A stretch of DNA of 64,000 bases from Comamonas sp. JUb58 (lineage in GTDB: Bacteria > Pseudomonadota > Gammaproteobacteria > Burkholderiales > Burkholderiaceae_C), in assembly GCF_004364775.1 (NCBI RefSeq), contig NZ_SOAL01000018.1:59551-123550 (forward strand), written 5' to 3'. Under the pieces are notes generated by a model. That model was given only the letters and a program-made list of their open reading frames with translations, ran no database searches and was not told where the DNA came from. Both the position numbers and the translations under genes were made by a program. Below are positions 37,714 to 46,862 of the stretch, piece after piece (position 1 is the stretch's first letter; each line of letters starts with the position of its first letter).

Positions 37714-38709
37714 TCAGCTCAGCCGCGCCAGAATCAGCACCACGCCGGCGACCGTGAGCAAGGCGCCGGCCATCGCGCCCAGGGTGGGCGGTACCTTGGT
37801 CTTCCACCACAGCAGCGGCAGCAGCAGGATGGGCGAGACAGAGGACAGCATGCCCACCAGGCCGGCGCTGCCGTACTTGAGGGCGGCGAGGATCAGGGTC
37901 ATGCCCATGGCCATCGACAAAAAGGCGCTGCCCGCCAGCAATTGCCAGTCGCGCGGCTCCATCACGGCGGTCAGGCGTGCCGGCTTCCAGCCCACCAGCA
38001 GCAGCACCGCATGAAAGCCAAAGCCGGCGGCCATGCGCACGGCCGACGCGGCCACCGGGTCCACATCGGGGCCCATCACCGGCTTGACCACCAAGGTGCC
38101 CAGCGCCTGGCCCAAGGCGGCGACCAGCCCCAGGCTCACGCCCACGGCCAGCCGGCCGCGCGTGGCCTCCAGGCTCGATTCGCTGCCAGCGCGCTTGCCA
38201 AAGGCAATGGCGCACATCACGCCGCTCAGCACCAGCGCGCAGCCCAGCATGGCCACCGCGCCCATGCGCTCGCCCAAAAAGAGCGCCGCCAACACGGCCG
38301 ACATCATCGAATGGGTGGCAAACAAAATGCCCGATCGGCGCGGGCCCAGCCGGTTCATACAGGCAAACAGCACCGTATCGCCAATGAAGATACCGATAAA
38401 GCCCGACAGCACCAGCACGCTCACCAGGGCCAGGTTCAGGCTGCCCCAGGTGCCTGCCACGGTGGCCCAGCCACCCAGCATCACGGTGGCAAACACCATG
38501 CGCCAGCGGGTGAAGGCAAAGGCACCCATCTTGCGCGCCACCGGGGCGGAAAACAGCGCGGCCAGCGCCCAGCAGGCGGCGGCCAATACGGCCAGGGATT
38601 CAGGGGGAAAAGGAAAAGGCGACACGGCAGGCGGCAAAATGAGGCGCCAGCGGTGCAAGCTGTCTCGCACCATGCTGCGCAGCTGCTCCAACAGCGCTAG
38701 GATGCCCAT
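37714..38709 (-). CDS. DMT-superfamily (EamA) transporter
   Basis: A membrane transporter of about 331 residues with two EamA halves and roughly ten helices (e.g. LAVLAAACWALAALFSA, VLSGFIGIFIGDTVLFA, LGCALVLSGVMCAIAF, then a second set ending LLTVAGVVLILA). Members export metabolites, drugs or amino acids; the substrate is unknown. The start is uncertain: ATG 38709 and ATG 38673 both precede the first helix, and an upstream frame to 38826 is unlikely. It is divergent from the dehydrogenase gene at 38838. Confidence 0.85.
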   Translation of the reverse strand: MGILALLEQLRSMVRDSLHRWRLILPPAVSPFPFPPESLAVLAAACWALAALFSAPVARKMGAFAFTRWRMVFATVMLGGWATVAGTWGSLNLALVSVLVLSGFIGIFIGDTVLFACMNRLGPRRSGILFATHSMMSAVLAALFLGERMGAVAMLGCALVLSGVMCAIAFGKRAGSESSLEATRGRLAVGVSLGLVAALGQALGTLVVKPVMGPDVDPVAASAVRMAAGFGFHAVLLLVGWKPARLTAVMEPRDWQLLAGSAFLSMAMGMTLILAALKYGSAGLVGMLSSVSPILLLPLLWWKTKVPPTLGAMAGALLTVAGVVLILARLS

Positions 38710-38837
38710 CCAGACACCCCAGCCCCGGCACCCAGGTGCAAGGACGAGCGATTGTAGAGCCCAGCCATGGCCTTTGCGAGCGCTGCCAGTCACCCGGGCG
38801 GCCACCACCACCTTTTGACCAGACATTCAGGACCAGC

Positions 38838-39920
38838 ATGAGCAAGAAACTACGTATCGCGGTATTGGCGGGCGACGGCATTGGCAAGGAAGTGATGCCC
38901 GAAGGCATCCGCGTGCTGGAGGCCGCCGCCAAGCGCTTTGACCTGCCGCTGGAGATGCAGCATTTTGACTGGGCGCATTGCGACTACTTTGCCGCCCACG
39001 GCCAGATGATGCCCGACGACTGGAAGGCACAGTTGCAAGGCTTTGACGCCATCCTGTTCGGCGCCGTCGGCTGGCCCGCCACCGTGCCCGACCATGTCTC
39101 GCTCTGGGGCTCGCTGCTCAAGTTCCGCCGCGAGTTCGACCAGTACATCAACCTGCGCCCGGTGCGCCTGTTTGAGGGCGTGCCCTGCCCACTGGCCGGC
39201 CGCAAGCCGGGCGATATCGACTACTACGTGGTGCGCGAGAACACCGAGGGCGAATACACCGCGCTGGGCGGCATCATGTTCGAAGGCACGGACCGCGAAA
39301 TGGTGCTGCAAGAGGCCGTGTTCACCCGCAAGGGCGCCGACCGCCTGCTCAAGTTCGCCTTTGACCTGGCCCAAAGCCGCAGCAAAAAGCATGTGACCCT
39401 GGCCACCAAGTCCAACGGCATTGCAATCAGCATGCCCTGGTGGGACAAATGTGCCGAAGCCATGGCCAAAAACTACCCCGACGTGGTGCTGGACAAGCAG
39501 CATATCGACATCCTGACCGCCCGCTTTGTGCTGCAGCCTGGCCGCTTCGATGTGGTCGCCGCGACCAACCTGTTTGGCGACATCCTGAGCGACCTGGGCC
39601 CGGCCACCACCGGCACCATCGGCCTGGCACCGTCGGCCAACCTGAACCCCGAGCGCAACTTCCCCTCGCTGTTCGAGCCGGTGCATGGCTCGGCGCCCGA
39701 CATCTATGGCCAGAACATTGCCAACCCGATCGCGATGATCTGGTCGGTGGCGCTGATGCTGGACTTCCTGGGCAACGGCCAGGGTGCCTGGCGCAGCGCC
39801 CACGATGCCATCGTCGATGCCATCAGCCAGACCATTCTGAGCGGCCCGCGCACGCCCGACCTGGGCGGCCAGGCCAAGACCCCAGACGTGGGCAAGGCCA
39901 TTGCACAAGTGCTGGCCTGA
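38838..39920 (+). CDS. Tartrate/D-malate dehydrogenase (decarboxylating)
   Basis: A 360-residue NAD-dependent isocitrate/isopropylmalate dehydrogenase-family enzyme. GDGIGKEVMPEGIRVLEA at the N-terminus, RPVRLFEGVPCPLAG, VVRENTEGEYTALGG, TKSNGIAISMPWWD and the metal-binding FGDILSDLG and FEPVHGSAPDIYG motifs fit the tartrate dehydrogenase/DmlA branch rather than LeuB. It likely oxidises tartrate or D-malate. The following gene starts inside its last codons (20-bp overlap). Confidence 0.9.
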   Translation: MSKKLRIAVLAGDGIGKEVMPEGIRVLEAAAKRFDLPLEMQHFDWAHCDYFAAHGQMMPDDWKAQLQGFDAILFGAVGWPATVPDHVSLWGSLLKFRREFDQYINLRPVRLFEGVPCPLAGRKPGDIDYYVVRENTEGEYTALGGIMFEGTDREMVLQEAVFTRKGADRLLKFAFDLAQSRSKKHVTLATKSNGIAISMPWWDKCAEAMAKNYPDVVLDKQHIDILTARFVLQPGRFDVVAATNLFGDILSDLGPATTGTIGLAPSANLNPERNFPSLFEPVHGSAPDIYGQNIANPIAMIWSVALMLDFLGNGQGAWRSAHDAIVDAISQTILSGPRTPDLGGQAKTPDVGKAIAQVLA

Positions 39921-41181
39921 GCGCCGGGCACCCCAGGCGGCGTTGGCTGCGCTGGCCAGCGCCCTGCTGGCCTGGGCGCCGGTGGCGCATGCCCGGGGCT
40001 ATACGCCCCAGGGCCGCTGCGGCGGCTATGAAAAAGTCAGCATTGGCAGCCCGGCCGGCACCTGCGTGGCCCTGGTGGCCGATGAGCGCGATGGCCTGCG
40101 CGCGCCCCGCCGGGTGCTGGAGATCAGCCCCGGGCGCCTGTGGATCATCGACATGGGCAGCTGGATGCCGCGCCAGGGCCGGCTGCTGGAGCTGAGCCTG
40201 CCAGCGCCCTCAGCCGCTGCCACCCAACGCCCCCAGGTCAAGGTGCTGGCCGACAAGCTCGACCGCCCGCTCGCACTGCTGCGCGGGCCCGATGCGCAGA
40301 TCTACATCGGCGAGGCCGGCCGCATCTGGCGCACACCGGTGCCCACCATCGGCCAGCCTATCCAGCCCCAGACCCTGCTCGACCAGCTGCCCGATGACGG
40401 CGCCCACCCGCTCAAGGAAATCAGCTTTGGGCCCGATGGCAGCCTCTACGTCAACATCGGCTCGGCCAGTGACCGCTGCCAGGACGCGCAAGGCGCGCTG
40501 CCCCATCCCTGCCCCGAGCGCGGGGCGACGCAGTTCCGGGGCGCGGTATGGCGTGCGGTACTGCGCAGCCCCACAGCCGCAGGCCAGCCCGCGCAAGCGC
40601 CGGTGCAGCAGTTCGCGCCCTTTGCGCTGGGCCTGCGCAATTCCGTGGCGCTGGCCACACTGCCCGATGGCCCCGCCAAGGGCAGCCTCTGGCAGGCTGA
40701 GAACAACATTGACTACCGCGACAAGAACGAGCCGCCCGAAGAGCTCAACGAGCTGCTGGAAGGCGCCGACTACGGCTGGCCCTACTGCATAGGCGCACAG
40801 CGCCCGGCGCGCGGCTATGAGCAGCGCGCACGCTGCGCTGCCACCAAGGCGCCGCATATGCTCTGGCCCGCCCATACGGCGCCGCTGCACCTGCTGGCCA
40901 CCACGCAGACCAGCCCCTTCCAGGGCCAGTTGCTGGCCGCCTGGCATGGGCCGCAAGGCCACCGCGTGGTGGGCTTTGCGCGCCAAAAGGATGGCAAACC
41001 GGGCGGCAAACCGATCGAATGGCTGGGCCACTGGACGGCAGATGGCAAGACCCGGCCACTGGGCCGCCCTACCGGCCTGGCCCTGAACGATGCCGGCCAG
41101 CTGATGGTGGTGGAAGACTACAACCGCACACTGTTAATGCTGCTGCCCGATACGGCCAGCGCCCCCGACACGCAGCGCTGA
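39901..41181 (+). CDS. Periplasmic PQQ-dependent sugar (sorbosone) dehydrogenase-like protein
   Basis: A protein of about 426 residues with an Ala/Leu-rich signal peptide (ALAALASALLAWAPVAHA) and a six-bladed beta-propeller. Signatures: LLRGPDAQIYIGEAGRIW, LKEISFGPDGSLYVNIGSASDRC, FAPFALGLRNSVALA, DKNEPPEELNELLEG, YGWPYC and GRPTGLALNDAG. These match soluble aldose/sorbosone dehydrogenase-like proteins. The best start is TTG 39901, inside the preceding gene; a TTG 42 bp later would leave a very short signal sequence. Cofactor and substrate are inferred only. Confidence 0.82.
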   Translation: MHKCWPERRAPQAALAALASALLAWAPVAHARGYTPQGRCGGYEKVSIGSPAGTCVALVADERDGLRAPRRVLEISPGRLWIIDMGSWMPRQGRLLELSLPAPSAAATQRPQVKVLADKLDRPLALLRGPDAQIYIGEAGRIWRTPVPTIGQPIQPQTLLDQLPDDGAHPLKEISFGPDGSLYVNIGSASDRCQDAQGALPHPCPERGATQFRGAVWRAVLRSPTAAGQPAQAPVQQFAPFALGLRNSVALATLPDGPAKGSLWQAENNIDYRDKNEPPEELNELLEGADYGWPYCIGAQRPARGYEQRARCAATKAPHMLWPAHTAPLHLLATTQTSPFQGQLLAAWHGPQGHRVVGFARQKDGKPGGKPIEWLGHWTADGKTRPLGRPTGLALNDAGQLMVVEDYNRTLLMLLPDTASAPDTQR

Positions 41182-41323
41182 CCGGCGCGCTGGCCCACCT
41201 GCCACCAGCGCGACATCCAGCCGCACGCCCCGCTTGCCGTTCCTGCGCCCCGGCCTATCATCAGCCCTACTACATCCCCATGTTGCGCAGGCCTTTTGAC
41301 AAGCGCCTCGCGGCCACCGCGTC

Positions 41324-42607
41324 ATGACAGCGCTCCCCACCTCGGTGCCTCCGGGCCCCACCCCACCGTCCGGCCTGTATTTCGGCTGGGTGATCGTCGC
41401 CGCGTCCACCATCCTCACCTTGCTCACCGTGGGCATGCGCATGGGGATCGGCCCCTTCATCGTGCCGCTGTCGCAGGACCTGGGTTTCAGCCGCAGCCTG
41501 CTGTCGTCCATCATCGCCTTCGGCATGCTGTGCTACGGCCTGGGCATGCCGCTGGCCGGCTGGCTGGTGGCGCGCCAGGGCACGCGGCGGGTGCTGCTGT
41601 TGGGCACCGTGATCGTGGTGCTGTCCTGCATCTGGGCCGTCAACGCCCGCACGCCCTGGCTGTTCTTCTGGTCCTATGGCGTGGCGCTGTCGCTGGGCCT
41701 GGCCTTTACCAGCCCGGTGGCGGTCACGCCGATGATCAGCAGCTGGTTCACACGCCAGCGCGGCATGGCGCTGTTCTTTCTGTCTACCGGCTCCATGGCC
41801 GGCATCGCGGTGATGACGCCAGTCTTCACCTTCACGATTGCGCGCTGGGGCTGGCAGCACACCCTGCTGGGCTTTGCGCTGGTGTTTGCGCTGATCGTCA
41901 GCGCGATGGCGCTGTGGATTGTGCGCGACGACGCGCCCGAGCACACCGACCTGACACCCGCCGAGCAAGCCGCCCGCCAGGAGCGCCTGCGCGCCATGGC
42001 CGGCCAGCCCGCCGCGCCCTCGCTGCGCTTTGCCCAGGCCGTGGCCACTGCGCCGTTCTGGCAGATCTTTCTGGGCCTGTTTGCCTGCGGCTTCAGCATG
42101 AACCTGCTGGGCACGCATGGCGTACCCATGCTGATGGACCATGGCTTTGATGCCGGCAGCAGTGCGGGCGGCATTGGCCTGATCGGCCTGGTCGCCATCT
42201 TCAGCACCCTGGGCCTGGGCAAGCTGTCCGACATGGTGCCGCGCCGCTACATCCTGGCCGTCATCTACCTGGTGCGGGGCCTGGGCTTTGTCGGCCTGGT
42301 GGCCGTCATCCACCATTGGCAGCTCTATGCCGTGGCCGCCCTGGGCGGCATTGTCTGGGCCGGCTCGATCGCCGCCTCCTCGGCCATTCTGGGTGATCTC
42401 TACGGTATCAAGCTCGTCGGCATGCTCTACGGCTGCGCCTACCTGGGCCACCAGATTGGCGCCATGATCAGCAGCTGGCTGGGCGGCTGGGCCTACGAGC
42501 AGTTCGGCACCCATTGGATCGCCTTTGGCGCGGCCGCCGCGCTGCTGGTGCTGGCCGCCGGCGTATCGCTGCTGCTGCCCACGCGGCTGGCAGCGAACGC
42601 ACGTTAA
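41324..42607 (+). CDS. MFS transporter, oxalate/formate or monocarboxylate type
   Basis: A 427-residue twelve-helix permease. It starts with LYFGWVIVAASTILTLLTVGMRMGIGPFIVPLSQDLGFSRS, close to the MCT/OFA-type pattern for organic acid uptake, and repeats the MFS loop motif in GWLVARQGTRRVLL and GKLSDMVPRRYIL. A long central loop (about 205-235) separates the two halves. It may import a carboxylate used by the dehydrogenase or oxidase genes nearby. Confidence 0.88.
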   Translation: MTALPTSVPPGPTPPSGLYFGWVIVAASTILTLLTVGMRMGIGPFIVPLSQDLGFSRSLLSSIIAFGMLCYGLGMPLAGWLVARQGTRRVLLLGTVIVVLSCIWAVNARTPWLFFWSYGVALSLGLAFTSPVAVTPMISSWFTRQRGMALFFLSTGSMAGIAVMTPVFTFTIARWGWQHTLLGFALVFALIVSAMALWIVRDDAPEHTDLTPAEQAARQERLRAMAGQPAAPSLRFAQAVATAPFWQIFLGLFACGFSMNLLGTHGVPMLMDHGFDAGSSAGGIGLIGLVAIFSTLGLGKLSDMVPRRYILAVIYLVRGLGFVGLVAVIHHWQLYAVAALGGIVWAGSIAASSAILGDLYGIKLVGMLYGCAYLGHQIGAMISSWLGGWAYEQFGTHWIAFGAAAALLVLAAGVSLLLPTRLAANAR

Positions 42608-42620
42608 GGCAACCTGGGCC

Positions 42621-43604
42621 TCAGTCGATCTTCAGGTGGGTAGCTTGCGCCACATCGGCCCAGCGCTTGATCTCGCTGTTGAAGAAGCGCTGAAAACTGG
42701 CCGGCGAATTGGGCGCCGGCGGCAGCATAAAGCCATTGCTCTGGTACTTGGCCCGCACATCGGGGTTGGCATTCAGCGCGCGGTTGATGGCCTTGTTGAC
42801 GGTCTCCACCACCTGGGCAGGTGTGCCTGCTGGCGCAAACACGCCAAACCAGGCGGCGACCTCAAAGCCGGGCACACCGGACTCAGCCACTGTAGGAATG
42901 TCAGACGCAAAATCGACGCGCGCTGCGGTCGTCACCGCCAGGCCCTTGAGCTTGCCGGCGCGGATCTGTGCCAGCAGCGGCGGCAGGTTGTCCATCATCG
43001 AATCCACCTGCCCGCCCAGCAGGTCCGACACGGCCGGGCCGCTGCCGCGATAAGGCACATGCAGAATGCTGGTGCCCGTCTTGAGCTTGAACAGCTCGCA
43101 ACCCAGATGGGCCGAGGAGCCACTGCCTGGCGATGCGCAGGTCAGCTTGTCCGGGTGTTGCTTGCCATAGGCGATGTACTCGGCCACCGAGTTGACCGGC
43201 AGCTTGGCACTCACCGCCAGGATATTGGGCACCACATTGAGCTGGGCCACGGGCACCAGGTCCTTGCCGGCATCAAAGCCCAGCTTGGTGTAGAGGCCCT
43301 GGTTGATCGCCGTCGAGATGGAGCCGACAAACAGCGTATAGCCATCGGCTGGCGCGCGCACCACATATTCGGCACCGATATTGCTGTTGGCGCCCGGGCG
43401 GTTTTCGACGATGAAGGACTGGCCCAGGTCCTTGCCCAGCGCATCGGCGATCAGCCGCGCGCCAATATCGGTGGCGCCGCCGGGCGCGTAGCCCACGACC
43501 AGCTTCACGGGCTTGCTGGGGTAGCCCGTGCCTTGAGCCTGTGCGGCGGGCAACAGTGCCCATGCGGCGGCCAGGGCCAGCGCGGCCTTGCTCAGTGTCA
43601 TCAT
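42621..43604 (-). CDS. TTT-family (Bug) solute-binding protein
   Basis: A 327-residue periplasmic binding protein of the tripartite tricarboxylate transporter family, greatly expanded in Comamonadaceae and relatives. It has a signal peptide (about 1-23, cut after AQA), YPSKPVKLVVGYAPGGATD, VENRPGANSNIGAEYV, PYRGSGPAVSDLLGGQVD and GVPGFEVAAWFGVFAPAGTP. No TctA/TctB membrane genes are adjacent, the usual orphan state of Bug proteins. Carboxylate ligand presumed. The hydroxyacid oxidase gene is 37 bp upstream on the same strand, suggesting a shared transcript and substrate. Confidence 0.93.
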   Translation of the reverse strand: MMTLSKAALALAAAWALLPAAQAQGTGYPSKPVKLVVGYAPGGATDIGARLIADALGKDLGQSFIVENRPGANSNIGAEYVVRAPADGYTLFVGSISTAINQGLYTKLGFDAGKDLVPVAQLNVVPNILAVSAKLPVNSVAEYIAYGKQHPDKLTCASPGSGSSAHLGCELFKLKTGTSILHVPYRGSGPAVSDLLGGQVDSMMDNLPPLLAQIRAGKLKGLAVTTAARVDFASDIPTVAESGVPGFEVAAWFGVFAPAGTPAQVVETVNKAINRALNANPDVRAKYQSNGFMLPPAPNSPASFQRFFNSEIKRWADVAQATHLKID

Positions 43605-43640
43605 TTTTTTGTCTCCTTGATTGCAAATAGGTGCAGCGCT

Positions 43641-44828
43641 TTAGCGCTGACTGGGGGGCAGCGAAAAATCGCCCTGGATGCGCAGGTAGTCCGCTGTCAG
43701 CTCCTGCGGGCGTTTGACACCCAGCAGCGCCAGGTTGGTCATCAGCTCCTGGCGGAACAGCTGCACGGCGTGGGCAATGCCCGCCTCGCCCGCGACGGCC
43801 GCGCCAAACAGCTGGGGCCGGCCGGTAAAGACCAGGTCGGCGCCCAGCGCCATGGCCTTGAGCACATCGCTGCCCCGGCGAAAACCGCCGTCGATGAACA
43901 CCGGATAGCCAGCTGGCACGGCCTGCCGAATCTCAGGCAGCGCCTGCAAGGGGGAGATGCAGGCATCGAGTTGGCGCCCGCCATGGGTGGAGACGATGAC
44001 TGCATCGGCGCCATGGGCCACGGCAAGTCGGGCGTCGTCCGGGTGCATGACGCCCTTAAGAACCAGCTTGCCTTTCCAGGCAGCGCGGATCTGGTCTATG
44101 CAGTTCCAGTCGAGTTGGTCGCGCTCGCCCCGAAAGCCATTGGGCGGGTCGGCCGTGATGGCTGGCCCGGCCTCATGGGCCAGGTTGGCAAAGCGGGGCA
44201 CGCCCTGGCTCAGGACCGTGCGCAAAAACACATCGCAGCTCCAGCGCGGGTGGCGCAGGCCGTCAAGCAGCAAGGTCCAGCTGGGTCGAAACGGCACGGT
44301 AAAGCGCAGGCGCTGCAGGTTCTCGCGGTTGGCGCCCACGCAGGTGTCGATGGTGACCACCAGAACGGGCACCTGGGCACGTTCCAGGCGCTGCAGCAGC
44401 GGCTGGATGCGCGCCATATTGCCCGGCAGGTAGGCCTGGTACCAGCAGCGCTGGTCATGCGCGTTTTGCAGCTGCTCCAAGGGCACGGTCGATGCGCCGC
44501 TGATGATGAAGGGCAGCGCCTGCGCCTGCGCCACCTTGGCCAGCGCCGCGTCGCAGTCCTTCATCACGATGGCGGCAAAGCCGGTGGGTGCAAAGCCCAT
44601 CGGCATGGCATAGGTCTGGCCCCACAAGGTAGTGGCCGTGCTGCGCTGGGCCACATGGCGCAGGCCACGCGGCACAAAGCCCAGGCGCGAGAAGGCCTGC
44701 AGGCTTTGCTGCAGTGATACGCCATCTTCCGTGCCGCCGCAGACATAGCCGCGCACACAGGCGGGCAAGCGCTTGCGGGCAGCGCGCTCCAGATCGGCAA
44801 TCGAGAGGTAGTGGTGCAGCGCGGCCAT
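43641..44828 (-). CDS. FMN-dependent alpha-hydroxy acid oxidase/dehydrogenase
   Basis: A 395-residue (S)-2-hydroxyacid oxidase-family enzyme, like L-lactate or mandelate dehydrogenase. It has the FMN-binding MPMGFAPTGFAA, the active-site block LVLKGVMHPDDARLAVAHG followed by VSTHGGRQLD (catalytic His, Arg; the usual Asn of SNHGGRQ is Thr), and DGGFRRGSDVLKAMALGADLVFTGRP. ATG 44828 has GGAGA upstream and is preferred to the start 12 codons earlier. Probably an operon with the Bug binding protein. Confidence 0.92.
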   Translation of the reverse strand: MAALHHYLSIADLERAARKRLPACVRGYVCGGTEDGVSLQQSLQAFSRLGFVPRGLRHVAQRSTATTLWGQTYAMPMGFAPTGFAAIVMKDCDAALAKVAQAQALPFIISGASTVPLEQLQNAHDQRCWYQAYLPGNMARIQPLLQRLERAQVPVLVVTIDTCVGANRENLQRLRFTVPFRPSWTLLLDGLRHPRWSCDVFLRTVLSQGVPRFANLAHEAGPAITADPPNGFRGERDQLDWNCIDQIRAAWKGKLVLKGVMHPDDARLAVAHGADAVIVSTHGGRQLDACISPLQALPEIRQAVPAGYPVFIDGGFRRGSDVLKAMALGADLVFTGRPQLFGAAVAGEAGIAHAVQLFRQELMTNLALLGVKRPQELTADYLRIQGDFSLPPSQR

Positions 44829-44927
44829 GTGCGCGGTCTCCGTGGTTATTGTTTTTCCAACCACGCATTGTTGACAGCCGCCCGGCCCGGGGCAAACGAA
44901 ATTAAATGATCGGGCTATTCCAAAATT

Positions 44928-45833
44928 TCATGGGGATGGCGGGCTGGCATGGGCCTGCGCCAGCACCCAATCAACAAAATGGCGGATCTTGGGCAAGGCC
45001 GCACAGTGGCTGGCATGGGCCACGTAGTAGGCGCCGTCGCTGGGCTGCACAAAGGGCCAGGGCTGCACCAGCGTCCCCCGGGCCAGCGCCTGCTCGGCAA
45101 ACATACGCGGCATGACGCCCAAGCCAATGCCCTCTTGCGCGGCCTGCAGGCACATCGAGAAGGTATCAAAACGCGGGCCCCGGTAGGCATCGACCGGCAC
45201 AAAGCCCTGGCAGGCAAACCAGTCGCGCCAGATCTCGGGCCGAAAGGAGCACTGGACCAGGGGCAACTGCTCCAGCTCGGCCAGCGATGCCAAGCCATGG
45301 GCGGGCAGGATCTCAGGCGCACAAACCACCGCCACATCGGCCTCGAACAGGCGGTGGCAGTCCGCGCCCGGCAGGCCCCCTTCGCCATAGAACAGCGAGA
45401 TGTCGATGCGCGACTGCATCAGGTCAAAAGGCCGGGCATCGCCCTTGGTGACGACCTGGATATGCGGGTAGGCCTGCATGAACTGGCGCAGGCGCGGAAT
45501 CAGCCAGGTGATGCCAAAGGTGGGCTGCACGGCAATCGTCAGGGTTTCATCCGCCTCGCCATAGCCCATCACATAGCGGGCCGAGGCATCGACCTGGTTC
45601 AGGATGCTGCGCACTTCGCCCAGGTACATGCGCCCGGCCGGGGTGAGCGACAGCCCGCGCGCCGAGCGGTGGAACAGCGGCTGGCAGACGGTGGCTTCCA
45701 GCTGCGCAATCTGCTTGCTGATGGCGCTCTGGGTTAGAAACAAATCCTGGGCCGCCAGGGTAAAGCTCATGTGGCGCGCCACAGCCTCAAAGCACTGCAG
45801 GGCCATCATCGACGGCATGATGCGTTTTTGCAT
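44928..45833 (-). CDS. LysR-family regulator, GcvA-like
   Basis: A 301-residue LysR regulator. The N-terminal helix-turn-helix (about 8-65) has FEAVARHMSFTLAAQDLFLTQSAISKQIAQLE and TPAGRMYL; the rest is the ligand-binding domain. It lies upstream of the hydroxyacid oxidase, on the same strand, and 1 bp downstream of a second LysR gene, so it likely controls the oxidase/Bug unit or its own. The effector is unknown. Confidence 0.93.
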   Translation of the reverse strand: MQKRIMPSMMALQCFEAVARHMSFTLAAQDLFLTQSAISKQIAQLEATVCQPLFHRSARGLSLTPAGRMYLGEVRSILNQVDASARYVMGYGEADETLTIAVQPTFGITWLIPRLRQFMQAYPHIQVVTKGDARPFDLMQSRIDISLFYGEGGLPGADCHRLFEADVAVVCAPEILPAHGLASLAELEQLPLVQCSFRPEIWRDWFACQGFVPVDAYRGPRFDTFSMCLQAAQEGIGLGVMPRMFAEQALARGTLVQPWPFVQPSDGAYYVAHASHCAALPKIRHFVDWVLAQAHASPPSP

Positions 45834-45834
45834 G

Positions 45835-46764
45835 TCAGGCGCCTCCCTTGCGTGCCCGCTGCTGGGCCAGTTGTTGGTCCAGAATGCCGCCCAGGTGCTG
45901 GAGCAGCACGCGGGCCTGGGCCTCGGGGCGGCGCTGGCTGACGAGGATCAGCGGCGCCACCAGGCCGGGCGCACCGCTCAGCCGCCGGTAGGCCAGCCCA
46001 TCGCTGCGCAGGTGCTGCAGCGAGGCCGGCACAATGCTCAGGCCCAGGCCGGCAGCCACCAGGCTCAGGGTGGCAGTCAGGCGCGGGGCTTCTTGCACCA
46101 CCTGCGGATGAAAGCCCGCACCCACGCAGGCCGCCACAATGCCATCGTGCAGGCCCGGGCCCGCCGGCCGCCGGTACAGCACCAGCGGTTGGCCCCGCAG
46201 CTGCGCCAGCGGCAAGGGGCGGCGCGACTGCATCAGTGCATGCCCCAGGGGCCCGGCCACCACCATGGGTTCGCTCAGCAAATGCCGGCTGCTGAGGCTG
46301 GGCTGCGCCTCCCAAGCCGAGCGCACCAGCGCCGCATGCAGGCGCTGCGCCAGCAGGGCCTCGAGCAGTTCGCCCGAGCCCGCCTCTTCCAACGTGACCT
46401 TCACGCGCGGCCACTGCGCTCTAAAGGCCCGCAGCACCTGTGCCACCAAGGGGTGCAGCGCTGCCGAGCTGGTAAAGCCAATGGCCACATGGCCGCGCCC
46501 GCCCTGGGCCGCATCCTGCACCAGGCCAGCCATGGCCTCCACCCGGGCCAGCACCACGCGCGCCTCCTGCACCAGCGCCAGACCTGCGGCGGTGGGCCGC
46601 ATGCCCCGGGGCAACCGCTCCATCAAGGGCGTGCCCATCTCGGCCTCGAGCTGCTGCAACAGGCGCGTCAGCGGTGGCTGCTGCATGCCCAGCTGCTCGG
46701 CCGCGCGGGTCAGGTTGCCACACTCGGCAATGCAGACCAAGGCCCGCAGCTGTCTCAACTCCAT
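45835..46764 (-). CDS. LysR-family regulator, BenM/CatM-like
   Basis: A 309-residue LysR regulator with MELRQLRALVCIAECGNLTRAAEQLGMQQPPLTRLLQQLE as the helix-turn-helix region and a substrate-binding domain starting HVAIGFTSSAALHPLV, a pattern seen in regulators of aromatic and organic acid degradation. ATG 46764 is taken because the earlier open frame to 47286 is antisense to tam. Its stop is followed after 1 bp by the next LysR start. Divergent from tam, 98 bp away. Confidence 0.92.
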   Translation of the reverse strand: MELRQLRALVCIAECGNLTRAAEQLGMQQPPLTRLLQQLEAEMGTPLMERLPRGMRPTAAGLALVQEARVVLARVEAMAGLVQDAAQGGRGHVAIGFTSSAALHPLVAQVLRAFRAQWPRVKVTLEEAGSGELLEALLAQRLHAALVRSAWEAQPSLSSRHLLSEPMVVAGPLGHALMQSRRPLPLAQLRGQPLVLYRRPAGPGLHDGIVAACVGAGFHPQVVQEAPRLTATLSLVAAGLGLSIVPASLQHLRSDGLAYRRLSGAPGLVAPLILVSQRRPEAQARVLLQHLGGILDQQLAQQRARKGGA

Positions 46765-46862
46765 CAAGCAATACCTCAAAAGTATGGTTGTGGTTTTTAT
46801 AGCGTATTTGTCAGCATGGGTAAAGCGCACTACAGTGCCCGGCAAGGCATAAGGAGAACCCC

